A stretch of 64,000 bases of DNA from positions 39,161-103,160 of the forward strand of contig CACZZF010000010.1 of assembly GCA_902785575.1 (NCBI GenBank), in the 5' to 3' direction. The notes under the pieces are model-generated. The model was not told the origin of the DNA. It saw only the letters and a program-made list of their open reading frames with translations, and ran no database searches. Numbering within the stretch: the stretch's first letter is position 1; each line of letters opens with the position of its first letter. Positions 33,969 through 43,076 of the stretch are shown here, one piece after another. The position numbers and the translations under genes were made by a program. Origin of the DNA: an uncultured Bacteroidia bacterium (lineage in GTDB: Bacteria > Bacteroidota > Bacteroidia > Bacteroidales > UBA932).

Positions 33969-34445
33969 ATGACCCGGGAACGGTTTATCTCCGAAGTAAG
34001 GGCATGTCAGGGACAGCTTAGGCGGTTCCTGGCATCGCTGTGCGGGGATGCCGCCCTGGCCGATGATATCGCACAGGAAGCGCTGGTCCGGGCATATGTG
34101 AGCTCAGACAGGTTCATCGGCAATTTCAAGGCCTGGCTATTCCGGATCGCCTATAACTGCTTTGTCGACAATCTGCGGCGGGTTCCAGGACCATCGACAT
34201 CGCTAGATTCGCCAGAGGCCTTGCACGTACCGGATACGGCCGCTTCAGACGCATCTTTCCGACATGAGGAACTGAAGCGGGCTCTCACAATGATTCCCGA
34301 AAAAGAGCGGACAGCTATCGTACTTCATTATTTCGAGGATCTTTCCATCAAGGAAATATCCTCCATCATGCAGATCCCCTCCGGAACGGTCAAGTATTAC
34401 CTTTCGGTGGGCAGGGACCACCTTAAAAAGCACATCCGATTATGA
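33969..34445 (+). CDS. ECF-type RNA polymerase sigma factor
   Basis: 158 residues. Region 2: ADDIAQEALVRAYVSSDRF with FKAWLFRIAYNCFVDNLRR; region 4: LSIKEISSIMQIPSGTVKYY as the helix-turn-helix. A second ECF factor in the window, of a different subgroup from the one at 28227. Its stop overlaps the start of the next membrane protein (ATGA). Confidence 0.93.
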   Translation: MTRERFISEVRACQGQLRRFLASLCGDAALADDIAQEALVRAYVSSDRFIGNFKAWLFRIAYNCFVDNLRRVPGPSTSLDSPEALHVPDTAASDASFRHEELKRALTMIPEKERTAIVLHYFEDLSIKEISSIMQIPSGTVKYYLSVGRDHLKKHIRL

Positions 34446-34795
34446 AAGATATAGAACAGTTTTTACGTGAAAACGTGCCGGAAACTCCAGATGAAGGGCA
34501 GTTCCTGATCGAGACTAATGCCCGGATGGACTCTGTGGAAGGAATAAAGAAGACCGTGGACGGCGAATACCGCCGTTGGCGGAAGGCACTTGTCATCGCA
34601 CTTGCCTTAGGCTTGGTGCTCGGTTGCCTGCTCACGCTATTGGCGGTATTCTGGCCCGTTCAGACGGACAATTCTTCCCTTTCGAAGACGGTTGAAGCTT
34701 TGAAGGGCGGAAAGGAAATTCTGATGGGATTCGTCGCTTGCTGCGCTATCGGCCTGGGCATCATGTCCATGACCAAAAAGCGCGAAGTGTTTTAA
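34442..34795 (+). CDS. Membrane protein, possible anti-sigma partner
   Basis: 117 residues with two hydrophobic segments (LVIALALGLVLGCLLTLLAV; ILMGFVACCAIGLGIMSM). The N-terminal 50 residues are cytoplasmic and begin MKDIEQFLRENVPETPDEGQ, a pattern seen in small proteins coupled to ECF sigma factors in Bacteroidota. Likely regulates the preceding sigma factor. Convergent with the phosphodiesterase gene. Confidence 0.6.
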   Translation: MKDIEQFLRENVPETPDEGQFLIETNARMDSVEGIKKTVDGEYRRWRKALVIALALGLVLGCLLTLLAVFWPVQTDNSSLSKTVEALKGGKEILMGFVACCAIGLGIMSMTKKREVF

Positions 34796-34812
34796 AGCCA
34801 GCTACTTCTCCA

Positions 34813-35715
34813 CTATTCAAACACATCCATTGCCACTCCCCTCCAGCTATTAGGGGTCTGGAGATGGAATATCTTGGCGATTGTGGCGGCCATGTCGAAC
34901 TGGATCATCGGCTCGGTGATCTCGTGATTCTTCTTCACGCCCTTGCCCCAGATGACAAACGGAGTCTCAATCTCATTAGTGGTGTCACCACCGTGACCGG
35001 TTCCCTCATGGCCATGGTCAGAGGACAAAATGATAATACTGTCATCATATATTCCGGCCTCCTTGACAGCGTCCACAATCCTCTTCACACGGCCGTCGAC
35101 AGCGGTCAGCTCAGCATAGTACTCATCAGAACCTTGGCCGAAAGAGTGGCCGGCATGGTCAAGAGCATCGATGTGGATAAAGCAGAACACCGGCTTTTTC
35201 TCAATGATATACTTGGCGCTCTCCTCAACTATGGCCTCAGGATGGCCAGAAGGGTCATCGATGGCTTTCTCATAGCTAACGCACTGGAGATCCACATAGT
35301 TGCGGACATCACCCCACTCGCAGACGACTCCAGTCTCGGCATCCGGCCTCTCCTGCCTCAAAAGGTGGAAGAGAGTAGGCTGCGCGTTATGCTCAGTCAG
35401 AACAATAGGCTTGAATGTGGGATCCTTCTCATTGCCTTTAATGCCAGAGAACTCCACAGGGGTGCCATTCAGCATCGCCGCCCAGTTCGGACCGCTGACT
35501 GAAGGGCGGACTGTACGCTTATACAATGTGTAAGAACCCTCTTTCATCATCGCCTTTATAAAGGGCGCGTCGCCTTTCTCCATGGCCCACGTTCCCCATC
35601 CGTCCAGGCCGATGACTATCACATGTCCGGCGATGTCCTTGGGGCTCTCTTTCTTGCTCTGGCACGCTCCGAAAACCAGCAGCACCGCCATCAAAAACAA
35701 TACACTTTTCCGCAT
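34813..35715 (-). CDS. Alkaline phosphatase-superfamily lipoprotein (phosphodiesterase type)
   Basis: 300 residues with a lipoprotein signal (LMAVLLVFGAC). Metal-site motifs of the nucleotide pyrophosphatase/phosphodiesterase branch: IGLDGWG, RPSVSGPNWAAML with the Ser/Thr nucleophile region, DALDHAGHSFG, and SSDHGHEGTGH. It should hydrolyse a phosphate or phosphodiester bond in the periplasm; substrate unknown. It begins a minus-strand group facing the sigma operon. Confidence 0.85.
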   Translation of the reverse strand: MRKSVLFLMAVLLVFGACQSKKESPKDIAGHVIVIGLDGWGTWAMEKGDAPFIKAMMKEGSYTLYKRTVRPSVSGPNWAAMLNGTPVEFSGIKGNEKDPTFKPIVLTEHNAQPTLFHLLRQERPDAETGVVCEWGDVRNYVDLQCVSYEKAIDDPSGHPEAIVEESAKYIIEKKPVFCFIHIDALDHAGHSFGQGSDEYYAELTAVDGRVKRIVDAVKEAGIYDDSIIILSSDHGHEGTGHGGDTTNEIETPFVIWGKGVKKNHEITEPMIQFDMAATIAKIFHLQTPNSWRGVAMDVFE

Positions 35716-35744
35716 AATGCTTTCTTTTATAATAGATTAAAAAC

Positions 35745-37280
35745 TTACTTCTTTACCACGACCGTTCTATAAGCGTCGTCTTTTAGCAAGTTCACAAGAG
35801 CCCTGAAGGATGAATATTCCTTTACAGGGATAATCGTCTTGTTGAACTTGGCTTCCCTTGTATAGACCGCCTTGTTCCCATCTACTGTAAGACTGACTTT
35901 GACAGTCCCGGCAGGACCGGACAGGGTCTTCACGAACGGTTCTGAGACTATCGTACCTTCCGTTGCGGTGATCCTGTAAGTAACCTTCTCATCGAGGGTG
36001 GACGGTAGCTCGAAAGGATAATTCCTGGATGAGTTAAGGGAGCGGATCCCCCACGTGTCAAATCCCTTCATGGCATTTGGAATACTGAATATCAAGTAGT
36101 TCCCGGCATCGTTAGCCTTTTGGGGATCCAAGGTAATCTCCTCATTTATATCTACAGTGGCGTTAGCCGCAGGCACAGGAACGGGGCCATCGGGAGATAG
36201 GACTTGAAGACGACCGACCAGCTCAGACTCATCACGGGAGAATGGCCCGGCTGGAGAGTAAAATCTGCCGCAAGCCTTGATCCAAATAGAAGTGGAGAGA
36301 GTTTGGAGGCAAGGAGGGCAGCCATAGTCGAACATGACCCCGGGGATGGCGTCTATTCCAACCGCCGAGGCAAGGCTCAGCATCAGAGCGGCCTTCTCCT
36401 CGAAAGTACCGTAAGCGGTCTCCACGACCTCGGAAGGTTTCCTGACTTGACCGGCCTGGATGAAAGGAAGGGAGCACAATGCGAGATTCTGGGTCATCCA
36501 CATTGAGATCGCATCCATCTTCTCTTTATCGGAAGTCTTTCCTTCGCATATCTTGGCCGCCAGAGCGGACATATCCTCCTTGGGAAGGCACTTGAATATC
36601 GATGCGGCACCCTCTCCCGGAGCGGTAGAAGCATAGATGTAAGGAGCGTCGTCAGCTGGAGTGAATGGCTCGGCTATTCTTCCAGGAATCCCCGAGGCCT
36701 TGATGGTGTACACATTCCCAGCCCTCGAGATTTTCGCGCCCATGTTTTCCTTGACAGTCAACTCTTTACCGGCAGGAACCTCAACTGTCAAAGTGTAATC
36801 CTTAACAGGTGATACATCGTTGAATCTCCTGAATATATCTCCAGAACCAGGGAATCCCGGCTTGGTGGCGATCGTGTAATCCAGCGAGATGATCGCGCCG
36901 GGCTCAAGACCGGTGTGGGTAATGACCATCTCCTTCATATGATTGTATGCCGGAGCGTCAGCGGCCGAGGACGGCAGCACCTCATTGAGGGCGTTCGGCG
37001 GAAGGGGAATCACAGTCTCGTCAGCCTGCACGGTATGGCAACCGTCAATAGTAAGCGTCTGGAACTGGGGATTATAGACGATGAAAGTCTCGCCATAGAG
37101 ATTATGTATGGAATAGAAGGTGTTGACCTTCAGTTCTTTATGTTGCTTATACACGACGGAGCCGTCAGCCCCGATGGTATATTTCTCCCTCAAGACAAGG
37201 AACTCTCCGTCAGACTTCTGGGCGAAAAGCCCTGTGGCTATCATGATCCCTGAAAGCAGGGTGAATATGGTCTTTCTCAT
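35745..37280 (-). CDS. DUF3857 protein with degenerate transglutaminase domain
   Basis: 511 residues with signal peptide (MRKTIFTLLSGIMIATGLFA). N-terminal DUF3857 beta domain (SIHNLYGETFIVYNPQFQTL), then a transglutaminase-like domain. In the active paralogue just upstream the catalytic Cys lies in RCGVCKDKASM; here the same place reads YGTFEEKAALML, with no Cys, and the following His and Asp motifs are also unrecognisable. Probably a non-catalytic structural or regulatory partner. It begins 8 bp after the paralogue and is surely in the same operon. Confidence 0.8.
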   Translation of the reverse strand: MRKTIFTLLSGIMIATGLFAQKSDGEFLVLREKYTIGADGSVVYKQHKELKVNTFYSIHNLYGETFIVYNPQFQTLTIDGCHTVQADETVIPLPPNALNEVLPSSAADAPAYNHMKEMVITHTGLEPGAIISLDYTIATKPGFPGSGDIFRRFNDVSPVKDYTLTVEVPAGKELTVKENMGAKISRAGNVYTIKASGIPGRIAEPFTPADDAPYIYASTAPGEGAASIFKCLPKEDMSALAAKICEGKTSDKEKMDAISMWMTQNLALCSLPFIQAGQVRKPSEVVETAYGTFEEKAALMLSLASAVGIDAIPGVMFDYGCPPCLQTLSTSIWIKACGRFYSPAGPFSRDESELVGRLQVLSPDGPVPVPAANATVDINEEITLDPQKANDAGNYLIFSIPNAMKGFDTWGIRSLNSSRNYPFELPSTLDEKVTYRITATEGTIVSEPFVKTLSGPAGTVKVSLTVDGNKAVYTREAKFNKTIIPVKEYSSFRALVNLLKDDAYRTVVVKK

Positions 37281-37288
37281 GGCTTACC

Positions 37289-39238
37289 CTATTTAATCAC
37301 AATAGTATTCTCTTCCACGGATCTCCATCCATCGACAGCTTTCTTGAATCCGGGATAGTCCTCAGCCTCGTAGACCCTCTTCTTGAGAGCGATGGAAGAC
37401 GAGATATTGACAGTATTCCCCTTCCCAGAGATCTTTCCTGAGAAGTCAGCCGCCTCGCTGGACGCGCTGTCCTCAGAGCCGGAAACCAAACTCATTCCCT
37501 TCGGAACCGTCACATTCTCATCTGCTTCCACCAGCCTGGAGCAAGAGTCCTTGAATCCGAATTCCCTCTCAGGAATACTGGTGTTGACCCTCAGGAAAGT
37601 CTTGACCCTATTGTAAAGGCGGCCGGATACCGGTTTGTAAAGCAGGGCTCCGTCAGCCGTCTTGACCGCATATGACGGGATAGAGAACTTGGCTGTGATC
37701 TTGATCGGAGCGTCAAGGTAATAATCCGGCGTCTTCCCATAATTGACACTGATCATCTTGGCCTCAGGATCGATAGAGAGAATCTCGTTCTCCATAGCCT
37801 TCTGCCAATTGGCCACATAACCTTTTGTGAATGGATTACGTACTGAGGCGTCGGACTGGCCCTCAGCTGTCACCGTATATTCCCCGGTGAGATTTCCGTC
37901 CTTGTCCAGGACAGTCTTGATAGAAAGCCTGAGATAGTGGTTTTCAGGAGCGGAAACCGGAGTCAAGAGAAGCGGAGAACCTTCCGGGAGGCCGGGAAGG
38001 TAGTTCTGTTGCTGCTCGGCGCTTGACCAGTTCTCACGAGTGAAAGGCACCCAGGTTGGGTCCAGAGGCTCATAGACACCGCTGGAGCGCTTGACAACAA
38101 CCACGCAATGATTAAAATGGTCCGCAGGTATACTCTCGATTCTTGATCCTGCCATAGTCATGGCGGGATGCGCATCGAAACCAGCGACCCTGAGCATTGT
38201 GACGAGCATGGAAGCCTTGTCCTTGCAAACTCCGCAACGATCGGTGAAATTCATTTTGGCGTTGTGGAGGGTATATCCCTCTCCCTCGCCCATGGATATT
38301 CCGGAATAACGCATGTAATCAGCCACCCAGTGGTTCAGGAGCCATATTTTCCGATCCTCGTTAGTGACACCTTTGAGAATCTCACGAACCTTCTTCTCCA
38401 CCTCCGGAGTCGCCACGAAGCTGCCGTAATCCTCATTCACTCCGCTGAACCATTTGGACTTATCTTCCCAACGGTCGGTCGAGGATAGCATAAGTTTGGG
38501 AGCCACATCAAAGAGATCGACCATATTCGGTTCCCTCTTGAAAGGCCTTGCGTCGGAGACACTGAAAGACAGCAACTTCCGGTCGCCGTCAACCCTGGTA
38601 GAGGAGTGGCACTCGCCCTGGTAGAACTCATACTGGACATCTTTGTCCCTTGGCACATCCAAAGTATAAACCTTGGATACGGTCGGATAGGTTACCCAGA
38701 AAGGCACGATATCATAGAAATTGCCTCTCATCGGAGGAATGAATCTCTCATCCTCATCCGGAAAAGAGGTAAGAAGGGCATAAGTGAAACCCTTCTTGTT
38801 GATCCTATAGTCGATTACATCTCCTGGATCGAGAGCTCCAACCTCAGCCATGATTTGCCTGGCTCCCCAATAGATGGCTCTGGCTGGAGCGGCGTAATCA
38901 CAGACGGTCTTGAGGTCAATATCCTTGACGGAACCATCAGCCTTGTAGACCTTGATCTCCTCAAACACCGCCAAGGCGGTAAGAGGGTCATAGTCATACT
39001 TAAGGACCCTATGTGCCAAGGCTCCGGCCTTGGTCTGGATCTTTATGACCTGGCGGATATCGAAACTGCCAGATCCGGAATCCTTGAAACGCACGCCTGT
39101 GCTGTCAAGCAGCACGACGGCGTCGCTGCCGGACAATTCAGGCTGCCTGGCCAGCTTCTTCTCCAAAGAACGCCAAGATTGGGCTGGAACTGGAATGGAA
39201 ATGGCGGCGAGTAACGCCGCCAATAAAACTTTTCTCAT
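37289..39238 (-). CDS. DUF3857 and transglutaminase-like protein
   Basis: 649 residues with signal peptide (MRKVLLAALLAAISIPVPA). DUF3857 domain, then a transglutaminase fold with Cys in RCGVCKDKASMLVTML, His in IPADHFNHCVVV and Asp in EPLDPTW, so the triad is complete; a beta-rich DUF2569-like end follows. Such proteins act in the periplasm, substrate unknown. It pairs with the degenerate copy downstream. Confidence 0.85.
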   Translation of the reverse strand: MRKVLLAALLAAISIPVPAQSWRSLEKKLARQPELSGSDAVVLLDSTGVRFKDSGSGSFDIRQVIKIQTKAGALAHRVLKYDYDPLTALAVFEEIKVYKADGSVKDIDLKTVCDYAAPARAIYWGARQIMAEVGALDPGDVIDYRINKKGFTYALLTSFPDEDERFIPPMRGNFYDIVPFWVTYPTVSKVYTLDVPRDKDVQYEFYQGECHSSTRVDGDRKLLSFSVSDARPFKREPNMVDLFDVAPKLMLSSTDRWEDKSKWFSGVNEDYGSFVATPEVEKKVREILKGVTNEDRKIWLLNHWVADYMRYSGISMGEGEGYTLHNAKMNFTDRCGVCKDKASMLVTMLRVAGFDAHPAMTMAGSRIESIPADHFNHCVVVVKRSSGVYEPLDPTWVPFTRENWSSAEQQQNYLPGLPEGSPLLLTPVSAPENHYLRLSIKTVLDKDGNLTGEYTVTAEGQSDASVRNPFTKGYVANWQKAMENEILSIDPEAKMISVNYGKTPDYYLDAPIKITAKFSIPSYAVKTADGALLYKPVSGRLYNRVKTFLRVNTSIPEREFGFKDSCSRLVEADENVTVPKGMSLVSGSEDSASSEAADFSGKISGKGNTVNISSSIALKKRVYEAEDYPGFKKAVDGWRSVEENTIVIK

Positions 39239-39249
39239 TTTGGAAATAA

Positions 39250-40590
39250 TTAGACATCAAGCTTATAGCCGGGACGATAGTCGTAATGCATCAGCTTGGT
39301 GGCCTCCGGATCATGCATGAACTTCTGCACGATCGGATTCCATACAACCGGCCTGCCAAGATCCATGGCGATATTACCAAGGTTGCAAACAGTGCAGGAA
39401 GAATGGCCGACCTCGACAGGGACGTTAGGATCGATCCTTGACTTGACAGCCTCGATGAAAGCCCTATGGTGTCCGACCTTGGTCTCATAAGGAACCGAGT
39501 CGTCACCAGCGGCACCCTTCATCTCGAGCTTCTTGTCGGAAGCCTCGTACTTGCCGCGTGATACCTTGATCCAACCGTCCTCTCCGTAGATCTGCACACC
39601 AGGAGTGCTACCGTCGAAAGGTTCCTCAGTCACGATGATCCCATTGTCATATTTATAGGTGAGATGGTCGAAATAGCTGTAACCGGCGGGGATGATCTCG
39701 ACAGGGCCGCTGCCATCCTTACCGATAGCCCACTGGGCGATATCGAACATGTGGGCTCCCCAGTCTGTCATGAGACCGCCACCCATGGGCTTGTACCAGC
39801 GCCATGCGCCCCAAAGCTGCTCATTATGCTCATTGTCGACGATAGGATCGAGATTGGAGTGGTAATACACGGATGTCGGGAGAGGTCCGAGCCACTTGTC
39901 CCAGTTAAGTCCAGCGGGGACCTCCATCTTGGGAAGGTTGCAAGGGACGGGAGCCGCTGAATACGGATTCACATCGTTACGGCCGACATAGACCTTGATT
40001 TTCTTGATCTGGCCGAGATCTCCCTCACGGGCGTGAGTCGCGGCGAGTATGAACTCGTCGCTGGAGCGCTGCTGGCTACCGACCTGGAGGATCCTGTTGT
40101 ATTTACGGACGGCCTTGACAAGCTGCTGGCCTTCGTAGATGGTGAGGGTCATCGGTTTCTCAAGATACACATCCTTGCCGGCCTTGCAGGCGGCGATCGC
40201 TATGATGGCGTGCTGATGGTCAGGGGCAGCGATAACGACAGCGTCGATATCCGGACGAGCGAGGACATCCTGATAGTCCTCATAGACATCAACCTTAACC
40301 TTCTTCTCTCCCTTGCCCTGATAGTAATCAGTGACCCTCTTGACGAAACGGTCTCTCTTGATATCATACACATCACAGCCGGCGACAACTCTCACATCAC
40401 TCATTGACATGAAGCCGCTAAGCAGGTACATCGCCTGCTGGCCGAGGCCTATGAAGCCCATGTTAATCATACCATTAGCTGATTTTTTCGCCGGGGCCTT
40501 AGGGGCGGCCGAGGCACTCACAATACCGGCGGGCATCATGATGCCCGCGGCTCCGATAGCGGAGGCTTTCAAGAAATCTCTACGTACCAT
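39250..40590 (-). CDS. Gfo/Idh/MocA-family oxidoreductase, Tat-exported
   Basis: 446 residues. N-terminal twin-arginine-like signal (VRRDFLKASAIGAAGIMMPA), Rossmann fold with GFIGLGQQAMYLL, EKPMTLTIYEGQ (catalytic Lys region), and a C-terminal alpha/beta domain with WGAHMFDIAQWA. This is the exported type common in Bacteroidales, using NAD(P) on sugars or related compounds (some act as glycosidases). Substrate cannot be told. It heads the minus-strand group 40590-34813. Confidence 0.9.
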   Translation of the reverse strand: MVRRDFLKASAIGAAGIMMPAGIVSASAAPKAPAKKSANGMINMGFIGLGQQAMYLLSGFMSMSDVRVVAGCDVYDIKRDRFVKRVTDYYQGKGEKKVKVDVYEDYQDVLARPDIDAVVIAAPDHQHAIIAIAACKAGKDVYLEKPMTLTIYEGQQLVKAVRKYNRILQVGSQQRSSDEFILAATHAREGDLGQIKKIKVYVGRNDVNPYSAAPVPCNLPKMEVPAGLNWDKWLGPLPTSVYYHSNLDPIVDNEHNEQLWGAWRWYKPMGGGLMTDWGAHMFDIAQWAIGKDGSGPVEIIPAGYSYFDHLTYKYDNGIIVTEEPFDGSTPGVQIYGEDGWIKVSRGKYEASDKKLEMKGAAGDDSVPYETKVGHHRAFIEAVKSRIDPNVPVEVGHSSCTVCNLGNIAMDLGRPVVWNPIVQKFMHDPEATKLMHYDYRPGYKLDV

Positions 40591-40759
40591 GTTTCAGTGT
40601 TTAATCATTGATATCGTAAATATAGCAAAAAAAAGTTAAAAAATTCATCAATCGTTTTCGCCTTTGGCACGGAAATGGTATTATCCTAAAGCGACATAAT
40701 TTTTTACCCATAAACCAAAAACTGACTCAATAGTTATTTCATAAGTATTGGACAAAAAA

Positions 40760-40800
40760 ACGGAAACCTGTCGCGAGACACGTTTCCGTTATATTTTTTT
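40760..40800. terminator. Bidirectional hairpin with T/A runs
   Basis: ACGGAAAC (40760-40767)/GTTTCCGT (40782-40789) with A-run before and T-run after. It stands between two divergent promoters where no gene ends, so it may be a leftover or an insulator. Confidence 0.55.
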
Positions 40801-40801
40801 A

Positions 40802-40809
40802 TATATTTG
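40802..40809 (+). promoter_or_regulatory. -7 box of namZ
   Basis: TATATTTG, exact TAnnTTTG, 23 bp before the ATG at 40833. Confidence 0.55.
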
Positions 40810-40832
40810 TCCAAACGCGATTTAACACATTA

Positions 40833-42035
40833 ATGCGACCTACATTTATACATGCTATCCTGGCAAGTCTATTGATCTGCATACAGGGTTTCTCCGCTCC
40901 AACTCAAAACGAGCGGATTATCCTCGGGGATGAGCGTTTCGAGGAATATATCCCCTTGATAAATGGGAAAAGAGTCGCCGTGTTCAGCAACCATACAGGA
41001 ATTGTCGGAGATAAGGTGACAGAGTCGGGCTATGGGCCTCACCTTGTTGATGTTCTAATAGAAAAAGGAATATCTGTCCGGGCTATCTTTTCTCCGGAAC
41101 ACGGGTTCCGAGGAACTGCTGACGCTGGAGAGAGAGTCAGAAGCGAAGTGGACGATAAGACAGGAGTGGAGATAATCTCCCTCTATGGCGGAGGCGACGC
41201 TCTGGGTAAGAGCAATATGGATAAGTTCGACATCCTTCTTGTCGATATTCAGGATGTCGGGCTCAGGTATTACACCTACTATATCTCCATGCTTCACCTG
41301 ATGGAAGCCTGCGCCAGATCCGGGAAGGAAGTCATTATCCTTGACCGTCCTAATCCTAACGGATTCTATGTCGACGGGCCTATTCTGGACCCTGAATACA
41401 AGTCAGGTGTCGGCGCTCTTCCGATAACCACAGTCCACGGAATGACTCTCGGTGAGCTTGCCTTGATGATTAATGGTGAGGGTTGGCTTTCTGATGGTCT
41501 GAAATGCGACCTGAAGGTAATCCCTTGCCTTGGATATGACCACTCGATGAAGCCTCAACTGGTCGTCCCGCCTTCTCCTAACCTCAAAACAATGAGAGCC
41601 ATATACCTATATGCCTCAACTTGTTACTTTGAGGGCACCATCGCATCTCTTGGCCGAGGCACGGATAACCCGTTCGAGTTATTCGGCCACCCGGACATGT
41701 CAGCTCCGTTCACATTCACTCCACGGAGTGTTCCAGGAGCTAAGAATCCTCCACTGAAAGATAAGCTTTGCCACGGATATGACCTCAGGGACAAGCCTTT
41801 AGAGGATATCTGGGCAGAAGGCATCAATCTCGACTATATCATCACTGCGTATAACGAACTTAGCATCGGAGACAAGTTCTTCACTAGTTTTTTCGACAAA
41901 CTGGCCGGAGTTGGATATATCAGGGATATGATCCTCTCCGGAGCGTCGGCAAAAGAGATAAAGGACAGCTGGAAAGATGACGTCAAGGTCTTCAAGGCCC
42001 GCCGCCGCCCCTATCTCCTTTATCCCGAAACTTAA
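40833..42035 (+). CDS. NamZ-like exo-beta-N-acetylmuramidase (DUF1343, GH171)
   Basis: 400 residues with a signal peptide (MRPTFIHAILASLLICIQGFS). Family motifs: VAVFSNHTGIVG, IFSPEHGFRG, DIQDVGLRYYTYY, DRPNPNG, TVHGMTLGE, PSPNLKTMRAIYLY and GRGTDNPFE. These match the DUF1343 family, whose studied member NamZ removes terminal N-acetylmuramic acid from peptidoglycan fragments. Probably works in the periplasm in cell-wall recycling. It ends 3 bp before the convergent atpG. Confidence 0.9.
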   Translation: MRPTFIHAILASLLICIQGFSAPTQNERIILGDERFEEYIPLINGKRVAVFSNHTGIVGDKVTESGYGPHLVDVLIEKGISVRAIFSPEHGFRGTADAGERVRSEVDDKTGVEIISLYGGGDALGKSNMDKFDILLVDIQDVGLRYYTYYISMLHLMEACARSGKEVIILDRPNPNGFYVDGPILDPEYKSGVGALPITTVHGMTLGELALMINGEGWLSDGLKCDLKVIPCLGYDHSMKPQLVVPPSPNLKTMRAIYLYASTCYFEGTIASLGRGTDNPFELFGHPDMSAPFTFTPRSVPGAKNPPLKDKLCHGYDLRDKPLEDIWAEGINLDYIITAYNELSIGDKFFTSFFDKLAGVGYIRDMILSGASAKEIKDSWKDDVKVFKARRRPYLLYPET

Positions 42036-42038
42036 TCG

Positions 42039-43076
42039 TTACTGGAGGGAACCGCCGACGATGTCAAGTATCTCGGAGGTTATCTTCTGCTGACGTCCCT
42101 TATTGTATTCGAGGGTAAGGGCCTCCAGGAGGTCATTGCCGTTGTCCGTGGCGGTCTGCATGGCGACTGTGCGGGCGGCATGCTCAGCGGCGTTGCTGTC
42201 CAGGAGGACTGTGTATATCTTAAGGCGCTGGACTTTAGGGATAAGGACACCCAGGACAGCCGCGCGAGAGGGCTCGATAATGATGCCACCTGATTCCGAC
42301 GGCACGCCGCCTGTCCCAGGCAGCGTCCATTCTCGCTCCGCCCTTCGACTTAGCTCAGGGCTAGCCGCGGCTGAGTATTGCCTCGGGACGGCGGCTATGC
42401 CGTCGGAATCAGCGGCATTAGGGAGATAGGTTTCCCGGATGGTCGGCTGGGAAGAAGTGGATTTAAAGTGGTTGTAAACCAGCTCAACTCTGGCGAAACG
42501 ACCTGAGAAATGCCCTTCAATCAGTTCCTGAGCGAGAGCCGCGGCCGCCTCATAACCAGGTGTTTCCGCCATTTTTGAAAAATCCGCGGGAGAAGGGAAT
42601 CCGGCCTTCCTCATAGCATCGGCCATCTTGCGGCCGACAGAATAAACGACTATATTATCGTCAGAAAAACCTGCGGAACGATATTCATCGATGACCGAAA
42701 GGGTTTTCTTTATGACATTGGAATTGAAGGCTCCGCAAAGGGACGAATTCGAGGAGAAGGCCACAATAGCGACGCTAGCCTCCGGCGTGCCTCCTGTCCC
42801 AGGCCGCGTCACCCTTCGACTTAGCTCAAGGCTCGCCGCGGCTGAGTACGGCCTCGAGACGGAGGCATCGCCGGATGGGTCTTCGGCACCACCGCAATCG
42901 CTTGTCTGGAGCGAAGAGAGTATCCGCTGCAGCTGGCGCTGGTAAGGCAGCATGTTAGTGATAGCCAACTGCGCCTTACGCAACTTCGCCGACGCCACAA
43001 GCTTCATCGCCGAAGTGATCTTCAGCGTACTCTTGACAGAAGCGATCCTGCCCTTTATCTCCTTCAAAGAAGCCAT
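42039..43076 (-). CDS. atpG: ATP synthase F1 subunit gamma, with two palindromic inserts
   Basis: Central rotor shaft of the F1 motor. 345 residues against about 290 normally. N-terminal helix (KEIKGRIASVKSTLKITSAM) and C-terminal helix (ARTVAMQTATDNGNDLLEAL, then LEYNKGRQQKITSEILDIV) are intact. The extra length is due to two in-frame repeats: 42781-42875 (about residues 67-98, RPYSAAASLELSRR) and 42291-42411 (about residues 222-262, RQYSAAASPELSRR), both encoding the same kind of peptide, in the globular Rossmann part away from the shaft. Last gene of the operon; start overlaps the atpA stop. Confidence 0.95.
   Translation of the reverse strand: MASLKEIKGRIASVKSTLKITSAMKLVASAKLRKAQLAITNMLPYQRQLQRILSSLQTSDCGGAEDPSGDASVSRPYSAAASLELSRRVTRPGTGGTPEASVAIVAFSSNSSLCGAFNSNVIKKTLSVIDEYRSAGFSDDNIVVYSVGRKMADAMRKAGFPSPADFSKMAETPGYEAAAALAQELIEGHFSGRFARVELVYNHFKSTSSQPTIRETYLPNAADSDGIAAVPRQYSAAASPELSRRAEREWTLPGTGGVPSESGGIIIEPSRAAVLGVLIPKVQRLKIYTVLLDSNAAEHAARTVAMQTATDNGNDLLEALTLEYNKGRQQKITSEILDIVGGSLQ
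42291..42411. repeat. Palindromic insert 1 in atpG
   Basis: Perfect arms TGATTCCGACGGC (42291-42303)/GCCGTCGGAATCA (42399-42411). The core contains CCCTTCGACTTAGCTCAGGG, a variant of TCCTTCGACAGGCTCAGGACA. Confidence 0.85.
42781..42875. repeat. Palindromic insert 2 in atpG
   Basis: Arms TCCGGCG..CCTCC (42781-42794)/GGAGG...CGCCGGA (42861-42875). The core is closely similar to insert 1 (CCCTTCGACTTAGCTCAAGG, GCCGCGGCTGAGTA) though the arms differ, as if each arm matched its own target. Confidence 0.85.
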
